DNA from: Burkholderiales bacterium
Lineage (GTDB): Bacteria > Pseudomonadota > Gammaproteobacteria > Burkholderiales > SG8-41
Length of the DNA stretch: 48,400 nt
Reading direction: 5' to 3'
Assembly: GCA_022843705.1 (NCBI GenBank)
Contig: JALHND010000009.1
Span: 1-48,400 of the forward strand
Shown: positions 1 to 8,481 of the stretch, piece after piece
Layout: every line of letters starts with the position of its first letter
How positions within the stretch are numbered: position 1 is the stretch's first letter
Program-made: the position numbers and the translations under genes
Notes under the pieces: generated by a model
Seen by the model: the letters and a program-made list of their open reading frames with translations, nothing else
The model's database searches: none
Told to the model about the DNA's origin: nothing

Positions 1-993
1 TCGCTGTTCTGGGTGGGTTTTCCGTACGCGCTGATGAGCATCACCAACAGCATGTGGATGCTGGTGGTTTGCCTGATGCTGGTCGGCATCGGCAACAACC
101 TCTGGCACCCGGCGGCGATCCCGACGCTGGCCCACCAGTACCCGCAGCGCAAGGGTCTGGTGCTGTCCTTCCACGGCATGGGCGGCAACATTGGCGAAGC
201 GCTGGCGCCGCTGGCCGCAGGCACACTGCTCGCCTGGTTCAGCTGGCGCGAAGTGGTAGTGATCAACATCGTGCCGGGACTGGTGATGGCGGTGCTGATC
301 CTGGTGATGGTCGGCGCGTTGACCACCGTCCGCGACGGACGCAAGGCCGGCAAGGACGACGTCAACGCCGGCAGCAGCAGCGGCAGCTGGAATGTGCGCC
401 AGTACCTGCAGGATCTCGGCAGCCTGCTGCGCAACCGCGCGCTGATGCTGATCTGTGTCAGCGGCGGCTTCCGCACCCTGACCCAGGTCGGATTGATGGT
501 GTTCCTGCCGGTATACCTCGCGTATGAACAGGGTTATTCGCCAATCGCGGTCGGCGTGTGCATGACCGTGCTGCAGGTCGCGGGTCTGATTGCCGGCCCG
601 ATCGCAGGACATGTCTCCGACAAGTTCGGCCGGCGCCATGTCGTGCTGTCGAGCATGGTGCTCACCGGCCTGACCATCATCGGCATGGTGTTCGCGGGAC
701 AATCTTTCCTGTTCATCGTATTCGTCGCGCTGGTCGGCTTCTTCCTCTACGCGATGCGCCCGGTGATGCAGGCCTGGGCAGTCGAGAACACGCCCAAGCG
801 GCTGGCCGGCACGGGCGTCGGCCTGCAGTTCACCATCCTCGCCATCGGCGGCAGCATCGCGCCGGCGACCTTCGGCGTGATAGCAGACACCTGGGGTGTC
901 TATACCGCGTTCTACTTCCTCGCCGGCACCATCATCGCCGCCAACCTGCTGGTCGTGTTCGTGCCCAAGGACAGCGAGCGCGCGGTCGCATGA
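1..993 (+). CDS. MFS transporter, C-terminal part (5' end outside window)
   Basis: Major facilitator superfamily permease of the inner membrane. The frame is open from base 1, so the true start lies upstream; about 330 codons are present against roughly 400 for the family, so the first few helices are missing. The visible part has many hydrophobic segments and an MFS-type motif between helices, GHVSDKFGRR (near base 607), which resembles the loop 2-3 motif repeated in the second half. Its TGA shares four bases (ATGA) with the start of the next gene, which indicates translational coupling to the Bug-like protein. The substrate cannot be read from the sequence; an organic acid is a guess from the partner gene. 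Confidence 0.85.
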   Translation, partial: SLFWVGFPYALMSITNSMWMLVVCLMLVGIGNNLWHPAAIPTLAHQYPQRKGLVLSFHGMGGNIGEALAPLAAGTLLAWFSWREVVVINIVPGLVMAVLILVMVGALTTVRDGRKAGKDDVNAGSSSGSWNVRQYLQDLGSLLRNRALMLICVSGGFRTLTQVGLMVFLPVYLAYEQGYSPIAVGVCMTVLQVAGLIAGPIAGHVSDKFGRRHVVLSSMVLTGLTIIGMVFAGQSFLFIVFVALVGFFLYAMRPVMQAWAVENTPKRLAGTGVGLQFTILAIGGSIAPATFGVIADTWGVYTAFYFLAGTIIAANLLVVFVPKDSERAVA

Positions 994-1904
994 CCGCCGG
1001 CTGGCGCCCGCAGCGGGCCATCGAACTGCTGGCCGGCACTCCCGCGGGCGGCGGCCAGGACCGTCCGGCGCGCGCGCTGCTGCAGGCGCTCGAAACCGGA
1101 GGCCTGATCGGAGTACCGGCGCAGCTCGTCAACATCCCCGGCCGCGGTGGCGGCAATGCCTGGGATCAGCTCGCGCGGCATGCCGGCGACGCCCATGTCG
1201 TCGCGATCAATTCGCCGACCCTGATCACCAACCGCCAGCTCGGTGTAAGCACTTTCGACGACACCGCGCTGACACCGCTGGCCACGCTTTACACCGAATA
1301 CATCGCCTTCCTGGTGCGCGCGGATTCAGCCATCGCCGATGCCGCGGGGTTGCTGGCGCATCTGCGCGATCCGGCGGCCATCACCATCGCGATGGCCACC
1401 GCGCGCGGCAACACCAACCACATGGCGCTGGCGCAACTCGCGCGCCATGCCGGCGCCGATCCGCGCGCGCTGCGACTGCATGTCTTCGATTCGGCGCGGC
1501 ATGCAGTGGCCGACCTGCTCGACGGCAAGGCCGAAGTGGCGGCGATCACCGCGGTCAGCGCGGCGCCGGAACTGGCTGCCGGCCGCCTGCGCGCGCTGGC
1601 CGTCTCCGCGCCGCAACGCCTCGGTGATCTCTACGCCGGCACACCGGCGTGGAGCGAACTCGGCGTCGATTGCGTGATCGGCACCTGGCGTGGCGTCATT
1701 GGTGCTGCCGGCCTCGATGCCTCGCAGATCGGCTGGTGGGAAAACGCGCTCGGTCAGGTGGCGGCGAGTACGGCCTGGCGCGAGGAACTGCGCCGTCAGT
1801 ACTGGGTCGATACCTGGGCCGGCCCTGCGGCAAGCCGCGACCTGCTCGAGCGCGAGCGCGGGATGCTGGCCCATCTGCTTGTCGACCTCGGCCTCTGCGC
1901 CTGA
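990..1904 (+). CDS. Bug/TctC-like solute-binding protein lacking a signal peptide
   Basis: Resembles the tripartite tricarboxylate receptor (Bug/TctC) family: the N-terminal glycine loop TPAGGGQDRPAR corresponds to the PGGxxDxxAR ligand loop of that family, followed by a domain of the usual pattern. Length is 304 residues. Family members normally begin with a 20-25 residue Sec signal peptide, but this one starts at once with the mature-like strand (MTAGWRPQRAIELLAGT). The start is fixed by an ATGA overlap with the MFS gene, and the same frame further upstream is only a shadow of that gene. It could be a cytoplasmic or secondarily unexported homologue, or the signal sequence may have been lost. 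Function is unknown. Confidence 0.75.
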   Translation: MTAGWRPQRAIELLAGTPAGGGQDRPARALLQALETGGLIGVPAQLVNIPGRGGGNAWDQLARHAGDAHVVAINSPTLITNRQLGVSTFDDTALTPLATLYTEYIAFLVRADSAIADAAGLLAHLRDPAAITIAMATARGNTNHMALAQLARHAGADPRALRLHVFDSARHAVADLLDGKAEVAAITAVSAAPELAAGRLRALAVSAPQRLGDLYAGTPAWSELGVDCVIGTWRGVIGAAGLDASQIGWWENALGQVAASTAWREELRRQYWVDTWAGPAASRDLLERERGMLAHLLVDLGLCA

Positions 1905-1921
1905 GCTATTGATGAGTAATG

Positions 1922-1950
1922 TAAGTATTTGTTTTAATTGAATAAATTGT
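1922..1950 (+). repeat. AT-rich dispersed element, copy A
   Basis: Starts TAAGTATTTG and continues TTTTAATTGAATAAATT. It lies in the spacer upstream of the 2030 gene, in the same direction. It shares an 11-base opening (GTAAGTATTTG) with the copy in mlaC at 42870-42898. It may contribute promoter sequence, but no convincing -35/-10 pair is seen. Confidence 0.6.
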
Positions 1951-2029
1951 AATTCTCCGCTGTGGTATCCTTGACGCCCCGCGCCGCGGCAGGCGGCGCC
2001 CCGCAGTCACCCCATCGGAGTCGGCAACA

Positions 2030-2590
2030 ATGAAGACCGAAGTACATGTCCACGGCAGCGTTTTCCTGTGCAAAGGCGTGCGCCTGGCGCAGGTTGAACT
2101 CGCGCTGCGCCCCTGGCTCGATTACGTGGACGCCGACCACCTCGCCGATGCCAAGAGCCTGGAACGCGATGAACCGGGCATCGTCTATGACGCCGGCGAA
2201 CGCGTGGTCAGCATCTGCTGGACCGGTGACGTCGGCCGCAGCTTCCACAACAAACTGACCGAGGCCTGCAACAACCTCGGACCGCTGACCGAGTACGCCT
2301 CGGAAGTGGAAATCACCTATTACCAGGACAGCGGCGAGGACGAATTCCACCAGTTCTTCGTCGGCCCGACGCCGGAAGCGATCCACGAGTTCCGCCGCCA
2401 GTGCGTGGTCGAAGACCTCAACCACATGCTGTCGCGCCACCTCGGCAAGCAGGAAGTCGAGGAAGTCACGGCATTGGTGACGAAGATGTTCGATGCCCAC
2501 ACGCCGCAGAAGTCACCGGGCAGCGGCTCCGCGACAACCGGCAGTTCGACCGTCATCCCGCTGCACCCGCGCAACCGTCATCTGCACTGA
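2030..2590 (+). CDS. Conserved-looking hypothetical protein, 186 aa
   Basis: I do not recognise the family. The product is 186 residues, soluble and acidic, with no signal peptide or membrane segment. The N-terminal half begins MKTEVHVHGSVFLC and the middle has an acidic strand region (YYQDSGEDEFHQFF). The last 35 residues are Ser/Pro/Thr-rich and probably disordered. A GGAG about 10 bases upstream supports the ATG. It stands alone, transcribed toward the convergent TRIC-family gene, with its own AT-rich upstream spacer. Codon use matches the neighbours, so it is probably a real gene. Confidence 0.75.
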   Translation: MKTEVHVHGSVFLCKGVRLAQVELALRPWLDYVDADHLADAKSLERDEPGIVYDAGERVVSICWTGDVGRSFHNKLTEACNNLGPLTEYASEVEITYYQDSGEDEFHQFFVGPTPEAIHEFRRQCVVEDLNHMLSRHLGKQEVEEVTALVTKMFDAHTPQKSPGSGSATTGSSTVIPLHPRNRHLH

Positions 2591-2622
2591 GTGCGGTGAG
2601 GTGTCAGGAGTGAGGGGCGAGG
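2588..2622 (+). repeat. TGAGG-word repeat starting at the stop codon
   Basis: Directly from the TGA stop of the 2030 gene runs a series of degenerate words (GGTGAGG, GTCAGGAG, TGAGGGGCGAGGAG). The same words occur at gene ends near 30142, 32063 and 40992. This copy has little of the inverted right arm. Confidence 0.5.
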
Positions 2623-2647
2623 AGCACAGGCTCCGACCCTCGCGCGC

Positions 2648-3292
2648 CTAGTCCCGTTTTTCCGAATCGCCCAGTTTCAGCGCGGGCACCCGCAGGTCCA
2701 TGAAGATCGCGGCAAAACGGATCAGCACGATCGCCGCCATGCCGGCGTAGGCCGCGGTTGCGCGCTCGAAACCGCCGTCCTGCAGCAGCAGGTACAGCAC
2801 GATGCCGGCAATCGCCGCAGTCGCGTAGATCTCGCGGTTGCGCAGCAGCAACGGGATCTCGGCCAGCAGGATGTCGCGGAACACGCCGCCGGCAACGCCG
2901 GTCATCGTGCCGAGGATCACCGCGATGATGCCGCCGGAACCGGCGGCCTCGGCGATGCGCGCACCGCTGATCGCGAACAGCGCCAGTCCCAGTGCGTCTG
3001 CTGCCAGCAGCGCACGCAGCGGAATCTCGCGAAAACGCACCAGCAGCAATGTCAGCAGCGTCGCCGCGAGTATGGTCCACAGGTAGCCGGTGTCGGCCAT
3101 CCAGAACACCGGATTGCGGTCCATCAGCAGGTCGCGCAGCGTGCCGCCGCCGATGGCGGTCACCGTGGCAATCACCAGCACGCCGAACCAGTCGAGGTGT
3201 TTGCGCCCTGCGGCAAGCACGCCGCTGACGGCGAACACGGCAACGCCGAGGTAATCCATCAGCTGCAGCGCTGTGATCGGGATATCCATCAA
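2648..3292 (-). CDS. Trimeric intracellular cation channel / UPF0126 family membrane protein
   Basis: Small integral membrane protein of 214 residues with about seven hydrophobic helices. It has the internal duplication typical of UPF0126/TRIC: two copies of a GGTLRD / GGVFRD-type glycine motif (AIGGGTLRDLLM near residue 47 and VAGGVFRDILLAE near 133). Bacterial TRIC homologues form K+-permeable trimeric channels; some UPF0126 members (YicG) are proposed glycine transporters. The start is an ATG, with a second ATG one codon later. It is a single gene facing the convergent hypothetical gene. Confidence 0.9.
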   Translation of the reverse strand: MMDIPITALQLMDYLGVAVFAVSGVLAAGRKHLDWFGVLVIATVTAIGGGTLRDLLMDRNPVFWMADTGYLWTILAATLLTLLLVRFREIPLRALLAADALGLALFAISGARIAEAAGSGGIIAVILGTMTGVAGGVFRDILLAEIPLLLRNREIYATAAIAGIVLYLLLQDGGFERATAAYAGMAAIVLIRFAAIFMDLRVPALKLGDSEKRD

Positions 3293-3335
3293 GCCTAGCG
3301 TATCAGTTTGCCGGGCGCAGGATCAGCACGGCCGT

Positions 3336-5033
3336 TCAGGATCCGGGCTGGCGTTTTTTGAGCGCGTCCTTGCGGAAGCTGATCGTCGCCTCGGGGTCGA
3401 CCTTGACGTGGATGATCGCCGGCTTGCCCGCCTTCAGCGCATCGCGCAGCGCATCCGCAGTTTCGCCGGGCGCGGTCGGGTGGTAACCGTTGCCGCCGGT
3501 CAGTTTCATCACCTCGTCGAAACGCGGGCTGTGAACATGGGCGCCGATGTAACGCTCGTTGTAGAAATCGCGCTGGTAGGCGATTTCCGAACCCCAGGTG
3601 CCGTTGTCCATCACGATGCCGACGGCCGGAATGTTGCTCGCCACAGCGGTGGTCATCTCGCCCATGGTCATGCCGAAGCCGCCGTCACCCATCAGCGAAA
3701 TCGCGCGCCGATGCGGCGCCGCGACCTGGGCGCCAAGCGCCGCCGAGTACGAAAAGCCGACCATGCCGCAATCCAGCGGCGTCAGCAGCGCCGGTGCCTC
3801 GTAGCAGGGCAGCTGGTCGGTGGCCTGGAAGCCGGTGGTGCCGGCGTCGAGAGTGAAAATCGCGTTGCGCGGTGCCGCCTTGCGCACCTCGGCATAGATC
3901 ACGTCCGGATGCATCGGCGTGCCGTCGCGCGAGCCCGAGGCTTCGCGCTCGGCCCACAGTGCCGTGCGCGCCTTGAAATACTGCTCGTTGCGCGCCTGCC
4001 AGGGCGCCGCGCCGGCCGCGACCGGCGCCATCAGGGCGAGCAGGCCATCGATCACCGCACCGGCATCGGCCGCCACCGCCAGCGCCACCGGGAAATAACG
4101 CCCCAGCGCCACGGGGTCGATGTCGACCTGGATGATTTTCGCGGTCGGCGAAATGTCGGTGTACTTGTAGAAGGTGGTGTTGAAGCCGAGGCGCGTGCCG
4201 AGCGCGATGATCAGGTCGGCCTCTCGCGTCAGCTGGCTGGCCACCGGGTTGCCGCGCGGTCCGACGCCGGCGGCATGGAACCTGAAGTCCATCGGCAGGA
4301 TGTCGGCATGGCCCGCCGAACTGGTCACCGGAATCTGCAGCTTCTCCGCCAGCGCGGCAAGCTTCGTACTCGCGCGCGACCACTTGATGCCGGCGCCGGC
4401 GTGGATCACCGGCTTTTTCGCGGCAAGGATCAGCTTCTGGATTTCAGCCAGCACCGCGGCATCGGCCGCCGGGGGCCGGATCTCCGGCAGGCCCTGCGGC
4501 AGGTCGACCTCGATGTCGTGGTTGAAAATGTCGCGCGGAATGTTGACCACCACCGGCCCGCGGCGGCCGGCGTTGGCGATGCGGAAGGCCTCGAGGATGA
4601 ACTCGGGAATGCGGTCGGGCCGCGGCACCGTCATCACGCGTTTGGTCACCGGCAGGAACAGCGTGTTTTGATCAATCTCCTGGAACGCGTCGCGGCCGAG
4701 GTGTTCGGTCGCGGCGAGCCCGGTGATCGCCACCACCGGCGAATAGGCGAACTTCGCCTGCGCCAGCCCCAGCACCATGTTTGCCGAGCCGGGGCCGGCC
4801 TGGCCGCAGATGAACACGCCCGGCGTCTGGGTCACGCGGCCGTAGGCATCGGCCATGTGCGTGCCGCAGTTCTCGTGGCGCACGCCGATGTATTCGATCT
4901 CGTCCTTCAAGTCATACAGCGCGTCGTACATTTCCAGGGTGCTCGAACCCATCAGGCCGAACACCTTCTTCACACCGGCAACCCGCAGTGCCTCCACCGC
5001 GGCGACGCCGCAGCGCATTTTTTTCATGGCCAT
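3336..5033 (-). CDS. Thiamine-diphosphate-dependent enzyme, Xsc/acetolactate-synthase-like
   Basis: 565 residues with the three-domain architecture of the ThDP decarboxylase/acetolactate synthase superfamily: the N-terminal Pyr domain has the activating glutamate in GVRHENCGTHMADAYGR (E54), then a central domain, then the C-terminal PP domain with the metal/ThDP motif MGDGGFGM (GDG at 449-451) and DNGTWG (N477). The stretch WGSEIAYQRDFYNERYIG closely resembles sulfoacetaldehyde acetyltransferase (Xsc), which has WGAEKKNQVDFY at that place (from memory). No pta (phosphotransacetylase), the usual Xsc partner, is nearby. It is co-directional with the D-2-hydroxyacid dehydrogenase (22-bp gap) and two MFS genes. 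Substrate is unassigned; a 2-oxo acid or aldehyde is likely. Confidence 0.85.
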   Translation of the reverse strand: MAMKKMRCGVAAVEALRVAGVKKVFGLMGSSTLEMYDALYDLKDEIEYIGVRHENCGTHMADAYGRVTQTPGVFICGQAGPGSANMVLGLAQAKFAYSPVVAITGLAATEHLGRDAFQEIDQNTLFLPVTKRVMTVPRPDRIPEFILEAFRIANAGRRGPVVVNIPRDIFNHDIEVDLPQGLPEIRPPAADAAVLAEIQKLILAAKKPVIHAGAGIKWSRASTKLAALAEKLQIPVTSSAGHADILPMDFRFHAAGVGPRGNPVASQLTREADLIIALGTRLGFNTTFYKYTDISPTAKIIQVDIDPVALGRYFPVALAVAADAGAVIDGLLALMAPVAAGAAPWQARNEQYFKARTALWAEREASGSRDGTPMHPDVIYAEVRKAAPRNAIFTLDAGTTGFQATDQLPCYEAPALLTPLDCGMVGFSYSAALGAQVAAPHRRAISLMGDGGFGMTMGEMTTAVASNIPAVGIVMDNGTWGSEIAYQRDFYNERYIGAHVHSPRFDEVMKLTGGNGYHPTAPGETADALRDALKAGKPAIIHVKVDPEATISFRKDALKKRQPGS

Positions 5034-5055
5034 GCCTCGTTCTCCTCCTGTTGCG

Positions 5056-6027
5056 TTATTTCTTCAGCACTTCCGGATTGGCGACATTGATCGGCTGTCC
5101 CGCGACATAAGCCAGGATCTGATCGACCGCAGCGCCGTAATAGGCCTCGTAGGTGCGTTCCTCGACATATCCGAGATGCGGCGTGCACACCACGTTGTCC
5201 ATGCCGATCAGCGGATGGGCGGCGTTCATCACCGGCTCGTCCTCGTAGACGTCGATCGCGGCGCGGCCGGGGCGGCCCGCCTTCAGCGCATTGACCAGCG
5301 CATCCTTCGCGATGATCGGCGCGCGACTGGTGTTGACGATCAGCGCCGTGGTTTTCATGCGCGCGAGATCCTCCGCGGTGACGATGCCGCGGGTGCCGTC
5401 GTTCAGCGGCAAATGCAGCGATATCACGTCGGATTCGGCAAAAAACGCCTCGCGCGACGGCGCGACTTCGTAGCCGGCCGCCTTCGCCTTGGCCGTCGAG
5501 CCGTCACGCCCCCAGCACCAGACGCGCATGCCGAAGGCCTTGCCGACCTGCGCGACGAGGCTGCCGATGCGGCCGTAGGCATAGATGCCCAGAGTCCTGC
5601 CGGACAGGCCGCTGCCCACCGAGCCCTGCCACTGTCCGTCCTTCAGGCGCTGCACCTCCTGCGGGATGCGGCGCAGTGCAGCGAGGATCAGTCCCCAGGC
5701 CAGCTCCGCCGTCGGATTGGGATTGCCGGCGCCACCGGCCGAAACCACGATGCCCTTTTCGGTGCAGGCGGCCAGGTCGATATGGTAGGCATTGCGCCCG
5801 GTCTGGCTGATCAGTTTCAGCTTCGGCAGTTTCTCGAGCACCGCGCGCGGCATTTTCGAACGCTGCTGGGTCAGCACGACAGCGTCTGCGTCCTGCAGGC
5901 GCGCGGCGAGTTTCGCCGGATCCTTCTCGGTATCGGTGAACGCGACCAGTTCGTGGCCGGCAAGTTTCTTCGCGCAGTCGAGCCTGCGGAAAGCGTCCTG
6001 GTAGTCGTCGATGATGACGATTTTCAT
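5056..6027 (-). CDS. D-2-hydroxyacid dehydrogenase family protein
   Basis: 323 residues. NAD-dependent D-isomer-specific 2-hydroxyacid dehydrogenase, reducing a 2-oxo acid or oxidising a D-2-hydroxy acid. The Rossmann loop is LGIYAYGRIGS, in which the first glycine of the usual GxGxxG is alanine. The catalytic triad is visible: Arg in NTSRAPII, Glu in DVYEDEP and His in CTPHLGY. The start is chosen because GGAGG lies six bases before this ATG; the frame is open much further upstream but only through the antisense of the MFS gene. With the ThDP enzyme downstream and the MFS pair upstream it suggests a small 2-oxo/hydroxy-acid uptake and conversion operon (inference). Confidence 0.9.
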   Translation of the reverse strand: MKIVIIDDYQDAFRRLDCAKKLAGHELVAFTDTEKDPAKLAARLQDADAVVLTQQRSKMPRAVLEKLPKLKLISQTGRNAYHIDLAACTEKGIVVSAGGAGNPNPTAELAWGLILAALRRIPQEVQRLKDGQWQGSVGSGLSGRTLGIYAYGRIGSLVAQVGKAFGMRVWCWGRDGSTAKAKAAGYEVAPSREAFFAESDVISLHLPLNDGTRGIVTAEDLARMKTTALIVNTSRAPIIAKDALVNALKAGRPGRAAIDVYEDEPVMNAAHPLIGMDNVVCTPHLGYVEERTYEAYYGAAVDQILAYVAGQPINVANPEVLKK

Positions 6028-6080
6028 GGTGTTACCTCCGGAGAAAATGATTGATGATGAGCGGTTGATGATCAAAAATT

Positions 6081-7214
6081 TCAGCGCCGCCGGCTGAGCA
6101 CGCCGCCGGCGCCCAGCATCGCGGCGTTGGCGAGGAACACCGGCGTCACGCCGAATGCGGTGCCGATGGCGCCGAAAAACAGCGGCACGACGATATGGGT
6201 CAGGTTGTTGATGCTCATGCGCAGGCCCAGCGCCTCTCCGGTACGTCCTTCGGGCGCGCGCGCATAGATCATCATCAGGGTCAGCGGCTGGCCGCAGCCG
6301 GTGCCGAGTCCGAGCAGGAAGGCGATCGCCGCGAGCAGCAGGCCGCTCTCGACCAGCGGGAACAGCAGGTAGGTGCCGGCGGCGATGAATATGGAGCCCA
6401 CCAGCACCTGCTCCTCGCCGAAGCGGGAAACGATCTGCGGCAGGATGATGCGCACCAGGAATGCCGCCGCGGCAAACATCGCCAGCACCATGCCGATCGC
6501 CGAAGCCGAGAGTCCGATCGCATGGCCGTAGATCGGCATGTAGAACTGGAACAGGTCGATCGCGGTCAGGATGATGCCGCTGGTGATCAGCGTGCGCCGC
6601 AGGGGGGCATTGCCCAGCAGCCCCACCGCGTAACCGCCGGCCTCCTCGTTTTTCGATTTGCCGCCGCTCAGCGCCGCCAGCCGGCGGCCCGCGCCGAAGA
6701 GAATGAAGGCCGCAAGCACCGGGAACACCGCGATGCACAGGTAACCGGCGGCATGACCGAAGCTGTCGATCGCGAATCCGGCGATCAGCGGGCCGACAAA
6801 CCCGCCGGAAGCGATCATCAGGCTCAGGTTGCTGAAGTTGCGCGTGCGCCCCTCCACGCTGCTCAGCCGGCCGACCAGGCTCTGCATCGACACGTTGTAG
6901 AACACGAAGGAAAAACCGATCAGCAGCGCCGACAGGTACAGCATGTTCAGCGAGGGTATCAGGCCGGGCAGCAGCAGCGACAGCGTGATGCCGAGGGTGC
7001 CCAGCGCCAGCGGCCAGCGCACGCCGAACCGGTCCGACAGCTTGCCGGCATACAGCGCGAGCAGCATCGGGCACAGCGAATACAGCGCGACGATCACGCC
7101 GAGCATGATCTGCGGCGCACCGAGCTCCAGCGCAAACAGCGACACCAGCACCTTGCTGCCGCGGAAGGCGCTCATGTTGATCAGCACCACAAAAAGGACC
7201 AGGGCAATCGGCAC
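6081..7214 (-). CDS. MFS transporter, downstream member of a tandem pair
   Basis: 377-residue MFS permease with about 12 hydrophobic segments and the loop 2-3 motif GKLSDRFGVR (near residue 57). It is clearly a sister of the gene just upstream (7229-8398): the segments IDLFQFYMPIYGH / IDLFQLYMPLYGH, GLSASAIGMVL (identical) and GRTGEALGLRMSINN / GRSGESLGLRIAINN align without gaps. The gap to the sister gene is 14 bases, so the two are co-transcribed. The C-terminus ends in basic residues (LSRRR). Substrate unknown; context suggests an organic acid. Confidence 0.9.
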   Translation of the reverse strand: MPIALVLFVVLINMSAFRGSKVLVSLFALELGAPQIMLGVIVALYSLCPMLLALYAGKLSDRFGVRWPLALGTLGITLSLLLPGLIPSLNMLYLSALLIGFSFVFYNVSMQSLVGRLSSVEGRTRNFSNLSLMIASGGFVGPLIAGFAIDSFGHAAGYLCIAVFPVLAAFILFGAGRRLAALSGGKSKNEEAGGYAVGLLGNAPLRRTLITSGIILTAIDLFQFYMPIYGHAIGLSASAIGMVLAMFAAAAFLVRIILPQIVSRFGEEQVLVGSIFIAAGTYLLFPLVESGLLLAAIAFLLGLGTGCGQPLTLMMIYARAPEGRTGEALGLRMSINNLTHIVVPLFFGAIGTAFGVTPVFLANAAMLGAGGVLSRRR

Positions 7215-7228
7215 GCGGCGCCTCCCCC

Positions 7229-8398
7229 TCAGCCCGGCCGCTTGCGGGCGTACCAGTTGCCCGCGGCGATCACGCCGGCACTGACCCAGAACACCGGCGC
7301 CAGGCCGAAGGCCGAACCCACGGCGCCGAACAGCGCCGGCACCGCCACATGCATCGAATTGTTGATCGCAATGCGCAGCCCCAGCGACTCGCCGGAGCGC
7401 CCCTTGGGCGAATACTGGTAACAGAGCATCACCGTCAGCGGCTGGCCGAGTCCCATGCCGAGGCCGAGCACGAAGCAGATCAGGCCCAGCACGAGGCCGC
7501 TGCTGAACAGGGGGATCAGGATGAACATCGCCGCGGTCAGGAACAGCGAATACAGCAGGGTTGTCTCCTGACCATAGTGCGCAGCCAGCGTCGGCAGCAG
7601 CGCGCGCGACACGAAAGTCGCCGCCGCCGCCGCGCCGAGCACCATGCCGATCGCCGAGGCCGAAAGGCCGACCTCGTGGCCGTAGAGGGGCATGTAGAGC
7701 TGGAACAGGTCGATGCCGGTCATCACCACCGCGCTGGCGATCAGCACCCGGCGCATGTCGGCATCGCGGAACAGGTCGAGCATGCTCTGCCCGGCAGGCG
7801 TAGGCGCCGGCCGGCGGCGCAGCGGAATGCGCCGGGCCAGCACCAGTATCATGACCACGGAAGTGACGCCGAAGGCGCCCATCACCAGGTAGGCGGGCAC
7901 GTGGCCGAGGTGGTCAATGGAAAACCCGGCGACCACCGGACCGACAAAATCGGCCATCGCCACGATCAGCGCGTAATTGTTGAAATTGCGGGTGCGCGCC
8001 TCGCCCTCGCCCAGCGATCCGACCAGCGACTGCAGCGCCACCTGGCCGAGGATGAAACCGAAACCGGTGACCAGCGCGGCGGCAAACAGCAGGGGCAGGC
8101 TGGGCGCGAACCAGGGCAGCACCGCGCCCATCGTGCACACCACCATGCCGAAAATCACCGGGATGCGTGATCCGTAACGGTCGGCGATGCGCCCGGCGCT
8201 CACCGCCATCAGCAGCGGAAACACGCCATAGGCGGCGAGCAGCAGGCCGATATGCAGCGGTGTTGCGCCGAGTTCCAGCGCGTACAGCGTATTGAGCACG
8301 CGCGCGCCCTTGTAGGCGCTGTTCCACAGCACCACCACCGCCATGATCTGGTAGATGGTGATGAGGCGGTTGTGGAGCGCGGCAGGCGGGGCGGACAT
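7229..8398 (-). CDS. MFS transporter, upstream member of a tandem pair
   Basis: 389-residue MFS permease, first gene of the minus-strand cluster that continues with its sister permease, the hydroxyacid dehydrogenase and the ThDP enzyme. The loop motif is GRIADRYGSR. About 12 hydrophobic segments, with a central cytoplasmic loop rich in Arg/Pro (RRIPLRRRPAPTP). It shares long matching blocks with the downstream gene throughout both halves, which points to tandem duplication. The 83-bp spacer to the divergent exporter at 8482 probably holds promoters for both directions, but no clear hexamers are seen. Confidence 0.9.
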   Translation of the reverse strand: MSAPPAALHNRLITIYQIMAVVVLWNSAYKGARVLNTLYALELGATPLHIGLLLAAYGVFPLLMAVSAGRIADRYGSRIPVIFGMVVCTMGAVLPWFAPSLPLLFAAALVTGFGFILGQVALQSLVGSLGEGEARTRNFNNYALIVAMADFVGPVVAGFSIDHLGHVPAYLVMGAFGVTSVVMILVLARRIPLRRRPAPTPAGQSMLDLFRDADMRRVLIASAVVMTGIDLFQLYMPLYGHEVGLSASAIGMVLGAAAAATFVSRALLPTLAAHYGQETTLLYSLFLTAAMFILIPLFSSGLVLGLICFVLGLGMGLGQPLTVMLCYQYSPKGRSGESLGLRIAINNSMHVAVPALFGAVGSAFGLAPVFWVSAGVIAAGNWYARKRPG

Positions 8399-8481
8399 GG
8401 GATGCAGGCATTTTACCGCAGCAGGACGCTGAGCCCTGCGCCAAGTCCATGAAGTAGAATGCCTTCCTTTGTCCGCAAGCC

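Noticed and set aside
558-989. Longer start for the Bug-like gene
   Set aside because: The upstream extension is an alternative-frame reading of the MFS gene and lacks a signal peptide; the ATGA overlap is better.
3273-5090. 605-codon open frame on the plus strand
   Set aside because: It is antisense to the ThDP enzyme gene and has the Arg/His/Gly-rich composition of GC-rich shadow frames; no family motif.
5056-7074. Single long minus-strand frame fusing an N-terminal region to the hydroxyacid dehydrogenase
   Set aside because: The upstream part is an out-of-frame reading of the MFS gene; the true start at 6027 has a GGAGG.
6195-7421. 408-codon plus-strand open frame opposite the MFS genes
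   Set aside because: Gln/His/Arg-rich shadow across two real MFS genes.
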